Shown here: positions 1 to 12,480 of the stretch, in pieces
How the letters are laid out: each line of letters starts with the position of its first letter
How positions within the stretch are numbered: position 1 is the first letter of the stretch
Source of the DNA: Cymbidium sinense
Lineage: Eukaryota > Streptophyta > Magnoliopsida > Asparagales > Orchidaceae
Reading direction: 5' to 3'
DNA: 64,000 nt
Assembly (NCBI GenBank): GCA_021442155.1
Contig: CM038228.1
Location: 12,131,179-12,195,178, forward strand
Translations under genes and position numbers: made by a program
Notes under the pieces: generated by a model
Databases searched by the model: none
What the model was told of the DNA's origin: nothing
What the model saw: only the letters and a program-made list of their open reading frames with translations

Positions 1-175
1 TCATCCTACAAGCTGGATTCCAAGTCTATGTGAATAGCAGGAGTATTCCTGTGAACTGAAACATAACCCCTATTGGCTGGCGGCCAACCAGGGGGTCTTC
101 CACTTCTGGAATTGCCTCTATGCCTCCGGCTTTGCCTGGTGGAGGTTGAGTCATCCTACCCATATGTTTGTATGG
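1..175 (-). pseudogene. Linker between protease and RT of element W
   Basis: The minus strand encodes a short Gly/Pro/Arg-rich segment (MGRMTQPPPG, then an APLVGRQ-like stretch after a frame change) that matches the plus-strand segment at 36924-37030 in X (MGWMNRPSPGRGRGRF). The shared ACAAACATATGGGT start makes the homology clear at DNA level. It contains stops and frame changes. In X this segment lies just upstream of RT, so here the RT is expected beyond the left edge. Confidence 0.6.
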
Positions 176-229
176 TGGAAAAAATTATGGGTGGAATGTA
201 ACATTCAGTTCCACCTCTTCCTTGGTGTC

Positions 230-318
230 CCTTTCTCTCTCACTTGTACTTTCCTTTTTCTTTTCTTTATCTTTTTCTTTTTTTTTCTTATTTTTCTTTT
301 TCTTTTGTATTTGAATTT
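230..318. repeat. Polypyrimidine (T/C) tract
   Basis: About 85 bases are almost only T and C on the plus strand, that is a purine run on the element's coding strand. It lies in the segment between W's protease and linker, and the reading frame across it (146-358 plus) is low-complexity and not a gene. On W's sense strand it is A/G-rich, but it sits inside pol rather than next to an LTR, so I do not call it the plus-strand primer tract. Confidence 0.6.
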
Positions 319-419
319 TGACCAAGTTTGTGAGAATAGACATTTTGATTTTGAGTAAGATAGTAGGTCACATCTTCATATATCTCTCCCTCTAAAAAAT
401 GGCTTTTCATCTCTTTGAC

Positions 420-1520
420 ACGATTGATTCCATCTCTTCAAACTTGATGCACTGATGAAGGGAAGATGGAATCATCTTGTTCTTGTGTATCCAAGGCCTA
501 CCGAGAAAAGCAGTGAATGATGTATTCGAATCAATTATATAGAACTTGGCTTCAGTCTTCTAGTCACCTATTTCTAAAGGTAACACTATGGAGCCTAAAG
601 CCCTCTCTCCCTGTTCATTGAATCCTCTCAACATCATTGGATCTCCTCAAAGCTCAAAGATATTAATCTTCAAATAGGTAAGGGTTTTTAGACTCATAAT
701 GTTCACCGATGCACCTGGATCAATCAAAACCCTAGAAAGTCTAAATTTGCCCATATCCACCATGATGTAGAGGGGACGGTTGTGCTCCATGTCTCCCAGA
801 AGAAGGTCTTTGTTGGTGAATGTGACTCCCTAGGATTTTCTTGAATAATGTGCCTCCTCTCCAACAGTGGTCAACTAAGCTAAGCATATCTCTGAATCAA
901 GAAGAGCCTTGATTAATGATTCTCTCATTTCTTTGGATAAGATAAGGGCATCATATATGCTTAGTTTAGCAGTCAACTTTCTTAGGTCAACGATGACATT
1001 ATAATCAACTCTAGGCTGATCCTCCATAATCATATCCATGGGTGGAGCATCCTATGAAGGGGCTTCTTGCTCGTTGGTACCAATGACTTATTTTCCCTTA
1101 TCTCGAGGTGCTACCCTAAGAGGTGGAAACTTGCCACTATGTATGTTAACTTCGGTGACCTCTTGTGGCAGGTTAGTGGAAAATTCTATTTGCTCGTCAG
1201 GCATACCTACAGGTTCTCCTATAGGACCCTCAAAATCAGATGATTCCAAGTCTATCTCAAGAGGTGAGTATTGAGAGAAAAGGAAAAGTCCATTTTTTTA
1301 GAATCAAAAGGGATGATTAGTTGTTATAATTATTTAGACTTGAAGAGTTTTCTAAAAGAGTAGAGTCAGAAAACCCATCAGAAGTGACACAGATGTAATT
1401 CAAATTAGCTTTATTCCTTGATTTCTTAGATTTAAAAGGAGGTACACAGTAGAAATCTACTAAAGTAAGTAGGGTGAGGGATTTGATGCCCTCATCCACC
1501 GATACAAGATGTATACTAGA
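420..1520 (-). pseudogene. Retropepsin (aspartic protease) region of element W
   Basis: This is the protease part of a gypsy polyprotein, which in a live element cuts the Gag-Pol precursor. The minus strand reads YIMVDMGKFRLSRVLIDPGASVNIM around 700-770, with the active-site Asp and flap-side Gly-Ala as D-P-G-A. It continues with MLRGFNEQGERALGS and [19 protein letters not shown], then SSLHQCIKF near 420. These are the usual retropepsin landmarks and match X at 27400-27740 nearly word for word. An upstream acidic linker (1317-1499) matches X's linker. Stops occur between conserved blocks, so no active enzyme can be made. The DPGA form is unlike the textbook DTG/DSG, and X has D-Q-G-A. Confidence 0.85.
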
Positions 1521-1829
1521 AGAAGAGCTAACTAAAGTAGAGTGCCAGTTGAAGTAGTAGCTACAACAGTGGAGTGGAGGTTGGGCTTGGTTCAGTGGTT
1601 GTGCTACTTGGCTATCCCGGGCAAGTGTCGGCTGCTGCTGCTACTGCTGAGCTTATATTTTCCCCAAGTTATCTTTGGCAACTTGCAAACCTTCCTTGAT
1701 GTTGGAGGTTCGAGCTACCTCAGGCACCTGTAAAGAAAGTTTCTTGATTTAAGAAATAATCTTTTTTGAGATTCACGATAAAGAGATATCCCAACCTTCT
1801 TTTATTTCGAGAGGATCACATGTATCCCC

Positions 1830-2940
1830 AAGGATTACCTAACAGAACTAGATGGTTATTCTACTAGATATTTCTTGGGGATAACTATAGCACCTGACTT
1901 GTAGCAATGCTCAAGCCGATCCTTAAATGTAAAGCAATCCTCCAAAACATGGCCTAGCATGCGGTGGAAGGGGTAAAAGTTAGGATCATTACTCCAGCCC
2001 ACTTCCTTCGACTTTCTAGGCTCGGGTAGCTAAAAATTAGGTTTCTTTAAGAGATTCTTAATGATTTTCCCGACTACCTCCCTCTTAATTGAATAAGTTT
2101 TATTTAATTTATCCAAAAAAGTAGGTGGATGATAGCTACCTGGGGGTTGGTATGTGTCGCTCTTGAGAGTATGGTGAGGAGGAGCAAGGCCATGGAGGTC
2201 TTGTGTGGGGTAGGATGGTCTAGATGGTGGTAAAGGAGGTGGAAGCAATGGCTGTGGAGCTCATGGTCTCTCATACTAATCTCTGGCTGGTTGCTTTCCC
2301 TTGTCCAATGCTACTATTGCCCCTGGCTTCTTTTCATAGGCTTTCTGCGGCTTTGACTTTGCTGACTGATCTTGAAAAGGTAACTATTTGGCCTCTCCTT
2401 GTAGGCTAGTCACCTTATTGATTAGTTTCTCAAATGTCTTGATGGTGAAATCTTTAATCATGAAGGCGACCGGTCCATAAATATTCTTTAACAGAATTTC
2501 AATCTACGATTCATATTTCATGCTTAAATTGCACCATCTAAGAATATAATCAACGAGGGACTCACCAGGGTGTTGTTGTGCTACAATGAGATTGCCTATA
2601 GTTACCCTTTACTGAGCTCCAGCAAACCTCTTAACAAAGAGTTGCTCCAACTCAAAAAGTCTTCTCTAAATCATTGGGGAGATCATCGTACCAATTAAAA
2701 ACTATACCCGCTAAGCTGCTGACAAAGTGATGAAATAATAGCACATCACTACCACCAGCATTACAACAATTGGCCCTAAAGTGTGCTATATGCTGGCGAG
2801 GGTTCCCATTGCCATCAAAACTCTTGAAAGAAGGAGGCACAAAACCCTTAGGATATTGGATAACATCGAATTCTTCTAAGTAGGGTCTACCCTTTGGAAC
2901 TGATGAACCATCTCGGGCTTGTGCCAATGCTCTCTCACTT
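1830..2940 (-). pseudogene. Gag (capsid/nucleocapsid) of element W
   Basis: The minus-strand frame 2927-2652 starts MAQARDGSSVPKGRPYLEEFD and runs through NPRQHIAHFRANCCNAGG and FNWYDDLPND, the typical plant gypsy gag (Retrotrans_gag) core. Further blocks after stops are ESLVDYILRWCNLS, FEKLINKVTSLQGEAK and a proline-rich stretch at 2248-2030. The C-terminal end has a zinc-knuckle-like H-x4-H-x4-C (FHRMLGHVLEDC) in which the expected first Cys is Tyr. Gag would form the particle and bind RNA. At least three in-frame stops and one frame change break it. X has the collinear copy at 25240-26395. Confidence 0.8.
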
Positions 2941-2944
2941 GTTG

Positions 2945-4924
2945 TTCAACTATGAGTTTAATATCTTTTTCTTGTATGGAGGTACTGTCCACTACCTTCC
3001 TATACAAGCTAGTGTTGCCCTGCTCTACTGAAGGTGAACTTTTGGCTTGATCCAGGGCATGCAGTAACTCAGGCTGACCAGTCTCCACAATAGTAGGATG
3101 TGCTACGGGAGCTTGATTCTAAAGTGCCGGAACTACTGCTAGCAAATCTTCAAGCCTCTTTCTCATCTTGTCAATCTGCTCATCCTTCTATTTGAGTTGT
3201 TAAAGGAGGTGTTGGGTTAAATAGGCTGTATCATCCTGTTCGGCAGTAACACCTTCTAAACTCTGGTGATCCCGAAGGAGGGAACCCCTGGTGTCAACCA
3301 TATGCACCTCTGCAGAGTCTTCCAACAAATCATCTTCATTGGAATCGAAGCTAAACTTCTCTTCCTCTAGGTCAGACTAGTCATACCCTAGGATTTCTTT
3401 CTTCTCGTGAGATCGTGTTACTATCATCCAGGAGGTCCAACTGCAGTAAAATGATCACAGCCGTGGTGGGATCATGTTCATAAACAGAGATACATCTGAC
3501 CTCCCCTACTACCAGAATACTGATCTTATGAGGGCTACACTCACTAGAAGATACATGTTCATGGCTATCAACTGCCATGGGTGGAGTGCTGCTCATAGGA
3601 GTATCTATTGCCATGGGGACAATGGAACTGTCCCCTTCTTCCTCAGCTGCTGCTATATCCATGATCTGCTGAGGTAGTGGTGGTGATGGCATGACTACGA
3701 TGCTATGAGGTCGCCACTCCTTCTTCATCACAACTGAAGTAGGAGGTCGAGCAGGAGAGCTCAGCTTCACTTCAGTCGGTTGTGTAGATGAAATGATATC
3801 TCTTGGCCATAGCCGGATCACCAGTGGGGCTTTCTTTTCCCCTGATGCTGCTTTCATGGATTTAGATGGAACTGTAGAAGATGGAACTTATACTGGTGAT
3901 GGCGGACGTGGAGTAGAGTGGTGTGATGGAGACAACACTGACTCCCTCTGTGTGTGGGCTCTCTTCCCATGATGGATAGTAACAATCAATATAATACTAT
4001 TAGTATGACTGATGTGAGTAGCACGTCGATTGGGGAAATCTATGAGGGTGGAGGCTGCTGACTGCCTGGCGTACCTTTGCCTCTCTCTGCTAGTAACATG
4101 AACTGATACACGGGCTTCTCTAGTTCTCTCCTAATGGATATGCTTGCCATGCTGTGAAGAATAACAAATCATAAATCAAATTGGGCACCAGACTCTGACC
4201 GTCCGTAAGCCCCACCAACTTGGTGTAGAACTATCCTGAGGTCGGCATACAACCTCCTTCTATCTCTAGTAGGTGCCTCATAGTGAACTACAGATGGAGG
4301 TGACATTGTAATCCTCCTAACATCTTCCTCTCCATTAGATCCGAAAAGAGGATGGAACTTGTTCTGTGTAATCAAAGGAGACACTACCTGGGTGACTCCT
4401 CTACTGCAATGTGAGAGACTGCTTCCATCTCCTTTGCTATACGCACATGATGCCGCTTAATATTGTGGCTCTTTTTGCAGTGCTGAGTTATGCTTGGTGG
4501 AGCAGTACGGGAACTAGACCCTATCTCAAAGGTAGGGGAGAATATCCCTGAAGCCAGGGTAGCCTTCCCCTTGGAGGAAGCCAGTGAGTGGGTACTAGCC
4601 TATACTGGGGCAGTAATGGGAATAACTGAACGCCTGAACGTATGAGCACTAGAACTGTGGCTACTGTGGGAACCTCTATTGCCTTCCACTTAGTGAGGAA
4701 AATTCAGAATCTGAAGGCATCTCAACATGGATGACTGGTTTCTGCCCAGTCACCACATTCCTGCTGATAGTTGTGAGGGTTGCTCCCTCACAAGTGATCC
4801 TGGCCCCCTCGAATCCTCGGCCAAAGTGTATTAGATGAGCGAAATCAGTTTAGGGGAGGTTGGCCTGATCCAAGGCCAAATCCATCCCAAAGGGGAAGGT
4901 CAACACATACTTCTGAGCATCCAT
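2945..4924 (-). pseudogene. ORF1, extra frame upstream of gag in element W
   Basis: This frame of unknown function lies between leader and gag, a position where Ogre-type elements carry an extra ORF. The likely start is the ATG at 4924 (MDAQKYVLTFPFGMDLALDQ), chosen because X starts at the matching place (23351, MAPRKFILSFSSGVELALD). Shared blocks with X, in order, are HFGRGFEGARITCEG, MPSDSEF, FHPLFGSNGEEDVRRI, AYGRSESGAQFDL, MKKEWRPHSIVV and an acidic Ser-rich region, ending with a segment at 3088-2876. It contains several stops, with open pieces at 4384-4169, 3857-3381 and 3088-2876. I see no recognised catalytic motif. Confidence 0.65.
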
Positions 4925-4984
4925 TTGCACTGTAATGAACTTTGAGAAAAGGTTGACTGACACTGAACTGAAACTATGCAATTG

Positions 4985-5375
4985 TTGGAAATAAACTCAA
5001 ATCAAATTTTTTGTCTTGATATTTTGCTGACTTTTTAAATTTGCTTTAGAATTTGAATGCACACTCAACAATTTGAATGTGTTAAGTGGGGCTCATTGAA
5101 TTTAGGAGAGAGATTTTGAATGAATTGGAGAAGAGATTTTGAGTTTAGAATCCACTTTCAACAAATTTGTGTATGTTGAAAATGGATTCAAATATTTTGA
5201 AGAGATTTTGATGCTTTCATTGGTTCATATTTGAATTTGATTTTTATGTTTGGGGACCCTTTATTTAACAAATTTGAGTATGTTAAATAGAGGGTCAATT
5301 GATTTTGTTTGGGATTACTCATTTAGCAAATTTGGGTATGCTAAATGAGTTATTTGAAAATAATTTTCTTCTTTT
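4985..5375 (-). repeat. Hairpin repeats in the leader of W, left part
   Basis: About four degenerate units of 70-80 bp, each with a short inverted repeat around an AT-rich loop (for example CACTCAACA...TGTGTTAAGTG near 5045-5090). They match the leader array of X in reverse complement and continue on the far side of the LINE at 7041-7470. Confidence 0.6.
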
Positions 5376-5391
5376 GCTTATTTGCCCATGA

Positions 5392-7024
5392 AATTAAAGA
5401 CCTAGTTCAAGTGAGGTGTATTAAGGATGAAAATAATAAAGTGCTTATCTTAGAAAAGGATATTGAAAATAGGTGGATGAGGTATTTTGATAAACTTTTC
5501 AATGAAGGATATGAAATGATTGATTTTAGCAACCTTAATATAAGCAAAATAGAAAATTTTATTTTATCGTCATATTAGTAAATCTGAAGTTAGAGAAGAT
5601 TTAAAGAAAATGAAATGTGGAAAAATAGTAGGACCTGATGATATTCCAATAGAAGTGTGGAAATGTTTAGGAGATTAAGGAATTTCTTGGCTTAAAAATA
5701 TTTTTAATGTTATTTTAAAGACTAAAAAGATGTTAGATGAGTGGAGAAAGAGTTTGTTGGTTCTTATATTTAAGAATAAAGGTGATGCACAAGAGTGTGC
5801 AAATTATAGAGGAATTAAGTTAATGTGTCATACATTAAAATTATGGGAGAGAGGTATTAAGCATAGGTTACGATGTGATACAAAAGTTTCTCACAATCAA
5901 TTTGGTTTCATGACAGGTAGATCTACTATGGATTCTATACATTTGTTAAGAGGTTTGATGGAGAAGTATAGAGAAAGTAAGGAGGATCTACATATGATAT
6001 TTATTGATTTAGAGAAAGGAGTTAATATTGGTTATATTAAAGTCATTAAGGATATGTATACTAGAGCTCTTACTTGTGTCCAAACACAAGGAGGATTGAC
6101 AAAATATTTTCCTATTTCAGTTGGATTACATCAAGGATCAACTTTAAGCCCTTATCTTTTTTGCTTTAGTTATGGATGTTCTTACTAGGAATTTACAGGA
6201 AGATGTACCTTGGTGTATGCATTTTGCTGATGAAATTCCTCTTGTTGATATGACTAGAGAAGGAGTCCAAGAGAAACTTGAATTACAGAGGTCAACATTA
6301 GAGTCTAAAGGTTTTCATTTAAGTAGATCTAAAACTGAATATATGGAGTGTATTTTTAGTTGTAGAAGTTCTAGTGGTAGTGTTGTGACATTAGGTGAAC
6401 AAGTCGTTAATAAGAGTGAGCGATTCAGATATTTAGGTTCTATTGTTCAAAATGATGGTGAAATTGATGAAGATGTTATTAGTAGAATTCAAGTTGGATG
6501 GTTGAAGTGGTGGAATGCATATGACCTGTTGTGTGATAGAAAAGTTCCACTTAAACTTAAGAGAAAATTTTATAAGATGGCGGTAAGACCTGCAATGTCT
6601 TATGGGGCAAAATGTTGGCTAATAAAAGAGAAGCATAAGACTAAGTTAAGTGTTACAGAGATGAGGATGCTCAGGTGGATGAGTGGCTTTACTCTTAGAG
6701 ATAAAATGTGAAATGAGTATGTTCGGGAAAAAGTTGGAGTAGTTCGAGTGGCAGATAAGATTAGAGAGAATCACCTTGGATGGTTTGGCCACATAAAGCG
6801 TCAGCCGTCCGATGAGCCAATTAGGAGAGGAGATGCATTAGATTTTTCTTATGTTAAGAAAGGTAGGGATAGACCTAAAAGACTTGGTTAAGATGTATAA
6901 AAAATGACCATAGTATGCTTGAATTAAATGAGAATTTGACACATAATAGAAAACAATGGAGATGAAGGATTCATGTAGCTGACCCCACTTAGTGGGATAA
7001 AGGCTTGTTGTTGTTGTAGTTGTT
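5392..7024 (+). mobile_element. 5'-truncated RTE-clade LINE inserted in W's leader
   Basis: This non-LTR retrotransposon has lost its endonuclease part and keeps most of the reverse transcriptase. Recognisable blocks, split over frames, are DLVQVRCIKDENNKVL, GPDDIPIEVWKCLGD, NYRGIKLMCHTLKLWERGI, NQFGFMTGRSTMDSI, GLHQGSTLSPYLF, LSRSKTEYMEC, FRYLGSIVQNDGEIDEDV and HLGWFGHIKRQPSDEP. The 3' end GACCCCACTTAGTGGGATAA followed by GTTGTTGTTG is the RTE tail form. Inactivating changes are visible: the catalytic pair reads FADE instead of FADD (Glu codon 6232-6234), about 17 codons after DLEK are missing near 6015, and frameshifts occur at about 5575 and 6165. Flanking copies GCTTATTTGCCCATGA (5376-5391) and GCTTGTTTGCCTATGA (7025-7040), 14 of 16 identical, are the target-site duplication. 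Confidence 0.9.
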
Positions 7025-7040
7025 GCTTGTTTGCCTATGA

Positions 7041-7470
7041 TGTGAATCATGTGTGATTTTAGAAATGGTTTTGATATGATTCTATTTGGAAATGAAATCT
7101 TCATTCAATAAATTTGGGTATATTGAATGAGGGTGTTCATTTTCAAATATGTGCTTTTTGAAAGATGATTTTGATTTTATTTGGAAATGAAATCTTCATT
7201 CAATAAATTTGGGTGTATTAAATGAGGATGTTCATTTTAAATTTGTGCTTTTGAAAGATGATTTTGATTTTATTTGGAAATGAAATCTTCATTCAATAAA
7301 TTTGGGTATATTGAATGAGGATGTTTATTTTTGAATTTGTGCTTTTCAAAAGATGATTTTGATTTTATTTGAAAATGAAACCTTCATCCAATAAATTTGG
7401 GTATATTGAATGAGGATGTTCATTTTAAATTTATGCTTTTGAAAGATGATTCTTAACTTCTATTTTTGGA
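7041..7470 (-). repeat. Hairpin repeats in the leader of W, right part
   Basis: Four to five units of about 95-100 bp at roughly 7085, 7190, 7285 and 7385 share TTCATTCAATAAATTTGGG followed by TATATTGAATGAGG. Each contains the inverted pair CATTCAATA/TATTGAATG around an AATTTGGG loop. The array faces the leader array of X at 21960-23215 and was split by the LINE. Confidence 0.75.
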
Positions 7471-7904
7471 AAGATCCTACATGTAATAATCTCAAAGATT
7501 GTTAGATGAGGTTGAGTTATGAAACTTTTTATGCAAGTATTTTATTATGTGAAGTTTTTTTTATTTGGAAAAGTGCTTTTCAGAAAGTGATGTTTTTATA
7601 AAGGATTTATTTATTTATTTATTTTTGGAATGAACCTTTCCTTACCATATAAATGGTAAGGAGGTTCAACAAGCTTTTTAGTAATCTCTTTTTTATTGAA
7701 TTTTATTTTCACCTATTGGGTGACCCAACAGTGGTTTTACCTACATGGAGTGAGAACCTAAAAGATGTTGGCTAGCTTAGCTTAAGAATGAAATAAACTA
7801 AGTGCCAACGAAAAAGAAAGATAGTCTCAGATTAATATAAAATACATATCCACTATCGACACTTGGAGACAACGATCATTTACCAAGGATGGAGAGAGGA
7901 ACCA
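7471..7904 (-). other. Leader of W between primer site and hairpin repeats
   Basis: This non-coding stretch matches X 21485-21960 in reverse complement (shared blocks include the CTAGCTTAGCTTAAGAATGAAATAA and CTTGGAGACAACGATCATTTACCAAG regions at 7770-7885). No reading frame of note was seen. It is the start of the transcribed leader just after the primer site. Confidence 0.6.
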
Positions 7905-7922
7905 TCTCCAGCAGAGTCGCTA
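7905..7922 (-). promoter_or_regulatory. Primer binding site of W, tRNA-Arg type
   Basis: On the minus strand it reads TAGCGACTCTGCTGGAGA and starts 8 bases after the LTR end CACCACA. It matches the X site at 21467 (TGGCGACTCTGCTGGGGA) with two substitutions. A TGGCGACTCnGCTGGGG site is complementary to the 3' end of a plant tRNA-Arg, the primer reported for Ogre elements. The tRNA assignment is from memory of that family. Confidence 0.8.
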
Positions 7923-9416
7923 GAAAAATTTGTGGTGTTTATTCTTGAGAGGAGATGATGTGGGACACTATGTAGATCCACAGATGTTCTCATTAGGGTG
8001 ATCGGGTGTAACATTGAGGAATGACGTACTATCTCGAGAGATAGAGGTCACCATCCTACAATGGACCTAATTACCTAATAAGGACTCCTAAAGATAATGG
8101 GTCTTCAAATGTACTAGAGATCTTTCCCCTACTTTACATGGAAAATTAAAGTAGGGTTTATTTTAAATCAGGTTCGTTAAGTTCCCTATGGAGGCAAGCT
8201 CCCATAGTTAATTACATCTTAAGGAATGAGATTCCTTAAGAATACTCTCGATTAAAGTAAATGATCGTTATCTCCAAAGATTTCAAAGATAAGACTATCA
8301 ACAAATTAGTTATTTTTGGAAAATCAAGTGGGATTGATCAAAAGGAGGGAGTTATTATTGAAACCAAAGGGAGATGAGTAAGGGGATGCTCATAATACTA
8401 GGAAACCTAGTGAGCATCCCAAACTATCATAAGGTTGAGCTTAATATTTTTGAATTTTGAGAAGAATTATATGTTTGAGTTAAATTTTTATTAGAAATCT
8501 GGGGCTTACAATACCGCAACACGGGATTGTGAAAATGCTTAAGAGGTTAGAATTTATGCTTGTAGCTTGCAAAGAGAAACAAAGACCTCGGATCCTAAAT
8601 CTTGGGAGCTTTGGCGAGGGCCAAGGATGACCTAAATCTAAGGCAAAAATGGGTATATGGATTACCTCCACAAGAGAGGATAAATCACCCGACTATTGCA
8701 CTTACAACTGCCTAGGGGTGGCCGCCAACTAACTCCTCCTATAATTTTAAAGACACAAGTCTTATGCTTTGTAAGATAGCTAGGCTATTATTTATTAGAA
8801 AGGAGATTAAGTCCTTAAACACACTCTCTAAGAGACTAGAACATGAAGGGCATGAATAATGACTTAATCTCATGCAAATTTTATTAAGTTTTATTTTGAT
8901 TTTTGAATATTTTTATTTAACACGGGCTATGGGATTTAATAAGCCTAATGTATGAGAAGATTGGTTATGGGACAAAATTAGAAAGAAGGAGGTGTGTTTC
9001 CACCATGTCTCTCAAAGGTCAAGCCATTTTCTCCGGCAAAGGTGGAAGCCCCATTAGCAAGAGTGAAACAATATGATTTATGCATGATGCGAGACATACA
9101 ACATCCAGCTAAGGGGTTGCTAAAATTTTTATTATCTTGATTTATGTCCTAGGCTTTAGGTGAGGTTATGAGTTATTTAATTTAATTTTGAGTTGATTAA
9201 TTGGATAAAAAGTTTATTTTTCCTAAGAGTCTAATCGCATTCAGGCCATTCAACAACCATCAAGCAATTTAAGAAACTAGAAAAATATGCCATCTTATTT
9301 GCTCAATCATAAATATAAGATCAATCAATTTATAAAATTAGCGTAAAAGAATAAGAGGCCGATGTGGTCGAGTTCTACTGCACAACCTGAAAAGAAATGT
9401 GGGTAGCCGAGATCTA

Positions 9417-9424
9417 CCCTTATA
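9417..9424 (-). promoter_or_regulatory. Candidate core promoter (TATA box) in LTR of W
   Basis: The minus strand reads GGTTGTATAAGGGTAGATCTCGGCTACCC. The TATAAGGG block with the following GTAGA-CTCG-CTACCC recurs in all six LTR copies that cover this position. It lies about 1.5 kb before the LTR 3' end. Calling it a promoter is inference from conservation and the TATA-like core. Confidence 0.35.
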
Positions 9425-12329
9425 CAACCTGGATTACAAATGAATAATTACAATTAAAAGGAATTCATGTTATGGGGGTCTTCATTCTTCATTTCCTTCT
9501 TCCTTCATTTCTTTCTTCCTTTTGATTTGATTTTGGGATGTAGTTTGCTCCAAGGCTTCACATGGTACATAAGACATGGTCTTATGACCAATGTTCATAT
9601 TAATTCCCCCATAACATTCATTCCAAATTTCAATTGTAAAATTTACATAAAAAATGGAAAGATAAATCTAACTAAACCTGCAAAATAGAGATTAACTAAA
9701 CATACCACACAACCCAAGCAGTTATATGAATAATTTGAACTTATCACTCCACACATGGGTAACCAAGTCCACGTGTCCTAATTTGGATCATGCTTAGGGG
9801 AATAAGCAACCTGCACAACAAAAGCATTTATATTTTTATTACAACGCCCCTTAAGCATAATCCCTTGTAGAAGACATGATTAGGCTAGTATCATCTTAAC
9901 ATCTAGACTACGCACATGCACCCTAATATCCAGTATAAAAACATTACATCACAAAACAAAATCATGCATCAAATCATGCACCGCCCTAACATAGAGTTAG
10001 AAATGGTGACTTAGCCTAATGTGTGTGCCATTTAAGACGAGTTTGACATGTCTTAGCTAGGCTTTAAGGTTGAAATTTTCTAAGTGTGAAGGATTCAATT
10101 TAGAGGATGGTTTCATTTTAAGTGATTTAGTTGATTTGTCAATTTTGTTTGATGATTTGATTTGGTTTGAATGAACCTACACTTAGTTACTAAATGTTGT
10201 AAAGAGAAGAAAAGAGAAGAGAACTTCTCTTTCATCCCTACCTTAAGTAATTTCTAAGGTAGATTCATTAATGATTTTTCTTTAGTGAATATTTTATTAT
10301 GTATTTTCATTAACCCTAAGTTTAGATTTTCACTAAATAGCCTTATTCAATTAGAAATGCATCTTAGGATTAATTAAGGTAAATTACTACCACATGACAC
10401 ACAACCATTTATTTCTTTCCACCATGTATATAATGCATACGAATGATCCTAAGCATACCTATACATGCAATGCAAATTTTAGCACGGTTGATGATGAATG
10501 CTAAGAGATATGATTTGGAAATTTGGATGTTCCATTGATGCATGTTTTTATTATGTTGAAAAGGGGGAATTATCATCCATTAATAAAATGCACATCCATG
10601 TATAAAAGACATAAGTGAGTACAACGCCATTATTTTATACACCAGGAGCGTAAGGTACAAGACCTAATTAGGGCTACTTAAAGCCTCGCAGCCCCGGGAT
10701 GTCCAAACTAATATACCACTTTTCTTAAATACATATAAATGTACAAAAAGAAACCAATGGATGAAGAATCATGCAAAAGATTTTTGTTTGATTTGGCTGT
10801 ATAATTTAAATGTGTAAATGTGAGGATCCTTCTTAAACCAAAACATAGAAATGCATAGGAATAGATTTAAGCAAGTGTGGTGTTCGTTTCAAATGAACTA
10901 CACACTTTGCAAATCCTATTCAAATCCATGTTAAGAGAAGAGAAGAAAATAACATAAAACACATCTTATGCTATAATCACAAGTAAGCTTATAAGTACTT
11001 ATAAGCAGCATCACTTTATTCATAATCTTTAATTTATAAGTTTTAGAAATAATTTTTGGTTTAATAGTGATAATGGCCATTCATATTCTTAATTTTAACC
11101 AACATATGCAATTTGACATAAAAGGAAAATATTTTTAATTTAATTGATTTTTTCAAAAGAAATGAATGCATGATTTCATATGGAAAATAACATTTAGCAT
11201 GCTTGTAAAGAAATAAAGGGTTATAAGCACATGACTTCACTCACCCTAATTAATTCCTAAAGACAATCCTATAAAATAAGATCATTTAAAGTGAATCAAA
11301 ATTCTTTAAGGAGATTTCTATTTTTTTATTTTGGATTTGATTTGACTTAGGAAATGTGAAAAGTGGTTGCTGTTCCTAACCCATTTTCCCGATATGTGAA
11401 TTGGTTTATTTTAATTTTAGAACAATTAGGTTAATTTTATGTTTTGTTTAGGTTAAGTTATGAGTTAATTCTATTAATTACCCCTTACCTACACCACTTT
11501 AATATAATTAAATAAGTAATTATGAGCCAACATATGATATGAAACCACATGTAATTTAAATCAACAATGCACCTAAGAAGTAAAGGGGCCTAATGCAATT
11601 GCCTCACAATTATTGATTAATTAAGCTAAAGGGTTTAATTAAGTACTTTCATAACCATCCTACACATATAGTTTGAATATAATTTCCTTCGAAGTCTCTT
11701 AGGTTATTGAACACCTATGAATCTATCCAAGAATTAATTGATTAAGTTTTGGAGTGATTTAGTTTTGAGTTTGATTAGTTGAATTAGTTAATGAGGTGAT
11801 TAAGCCATTAATTAATTTGCAAATTTATTAAGTGTTTATCCAAATGAAATAAACTTAGGGGAAAAGATTGGAAGAGAAATCCTAATCTCATTCCCTAAGT
11901 CCATTCACTATTTCATGATGATTAATAAGCTTAATTAATGAATTTATCAGTATTTAATATGTTAACTAATTATTTAATTAATTAAGAAAGTGATTAGGGA
12001 TGAAATACACAATTATCCTAATTAATCCAATAATAAATTCTAAGAAAATCATGGGAGGCAGAGGTCATCCCACTAAGTAATCCTAGAAAGTTTGGAATTA
12101 ATTACTAAAGTAATTAAGGAGTAATTAATCTAATTACATCCCCAATAAAACCTAAATTGTGTGAAAATTACTGTTTAAAATCAATTAAACTTTATTTTAT
12201 ATTATTCTGATTTAAATTATCTTTAAAATGAACTTGAGTTTGTATTTTTTGAATTTCTCTATAATTAATTGTGAATTTTGGATGTATCAACATTAAAAAT
12301 GAATTAATAAGAACTAATTAAACCCCTAA

Positions 12330-12480
12330 TCCCGTTGGGCCATGTGGCAGCTGATGCAGCGCGCTTTCCATGTGGCACATTGGGATAGGTCATTTAAGTT
12401 GTTAGATCCATCGTTGAGTTAGCTGGCGGTGGACGCGCTTTCTCCATGGGCGTCCGATCTAAGATCGGACAGTTCCAATT
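12330..12480. repeat. GC-richer island with a palindrome in the LTR of W
   Basis: A CpG-containing stretch within AT-rich LTR. It holds two CCATGTGGCA copies and the inverted repeat GTCCGATCT-a-AGATCGGAC at 12452-12470. Comparable islands lie at 30370-30640 (Y) and 46640-46850 (X 3' LTR), each with CCATGTGGC near its downstream edge. Confidence 0.55.

Noticed and set aside
146..358. 70-codon Phe/Leu-rich plus frame as a membrane protein
   Set aside because: Hydrophobic run is the T/C tract read in one frame; the opposite strand is retrotransposon pol.
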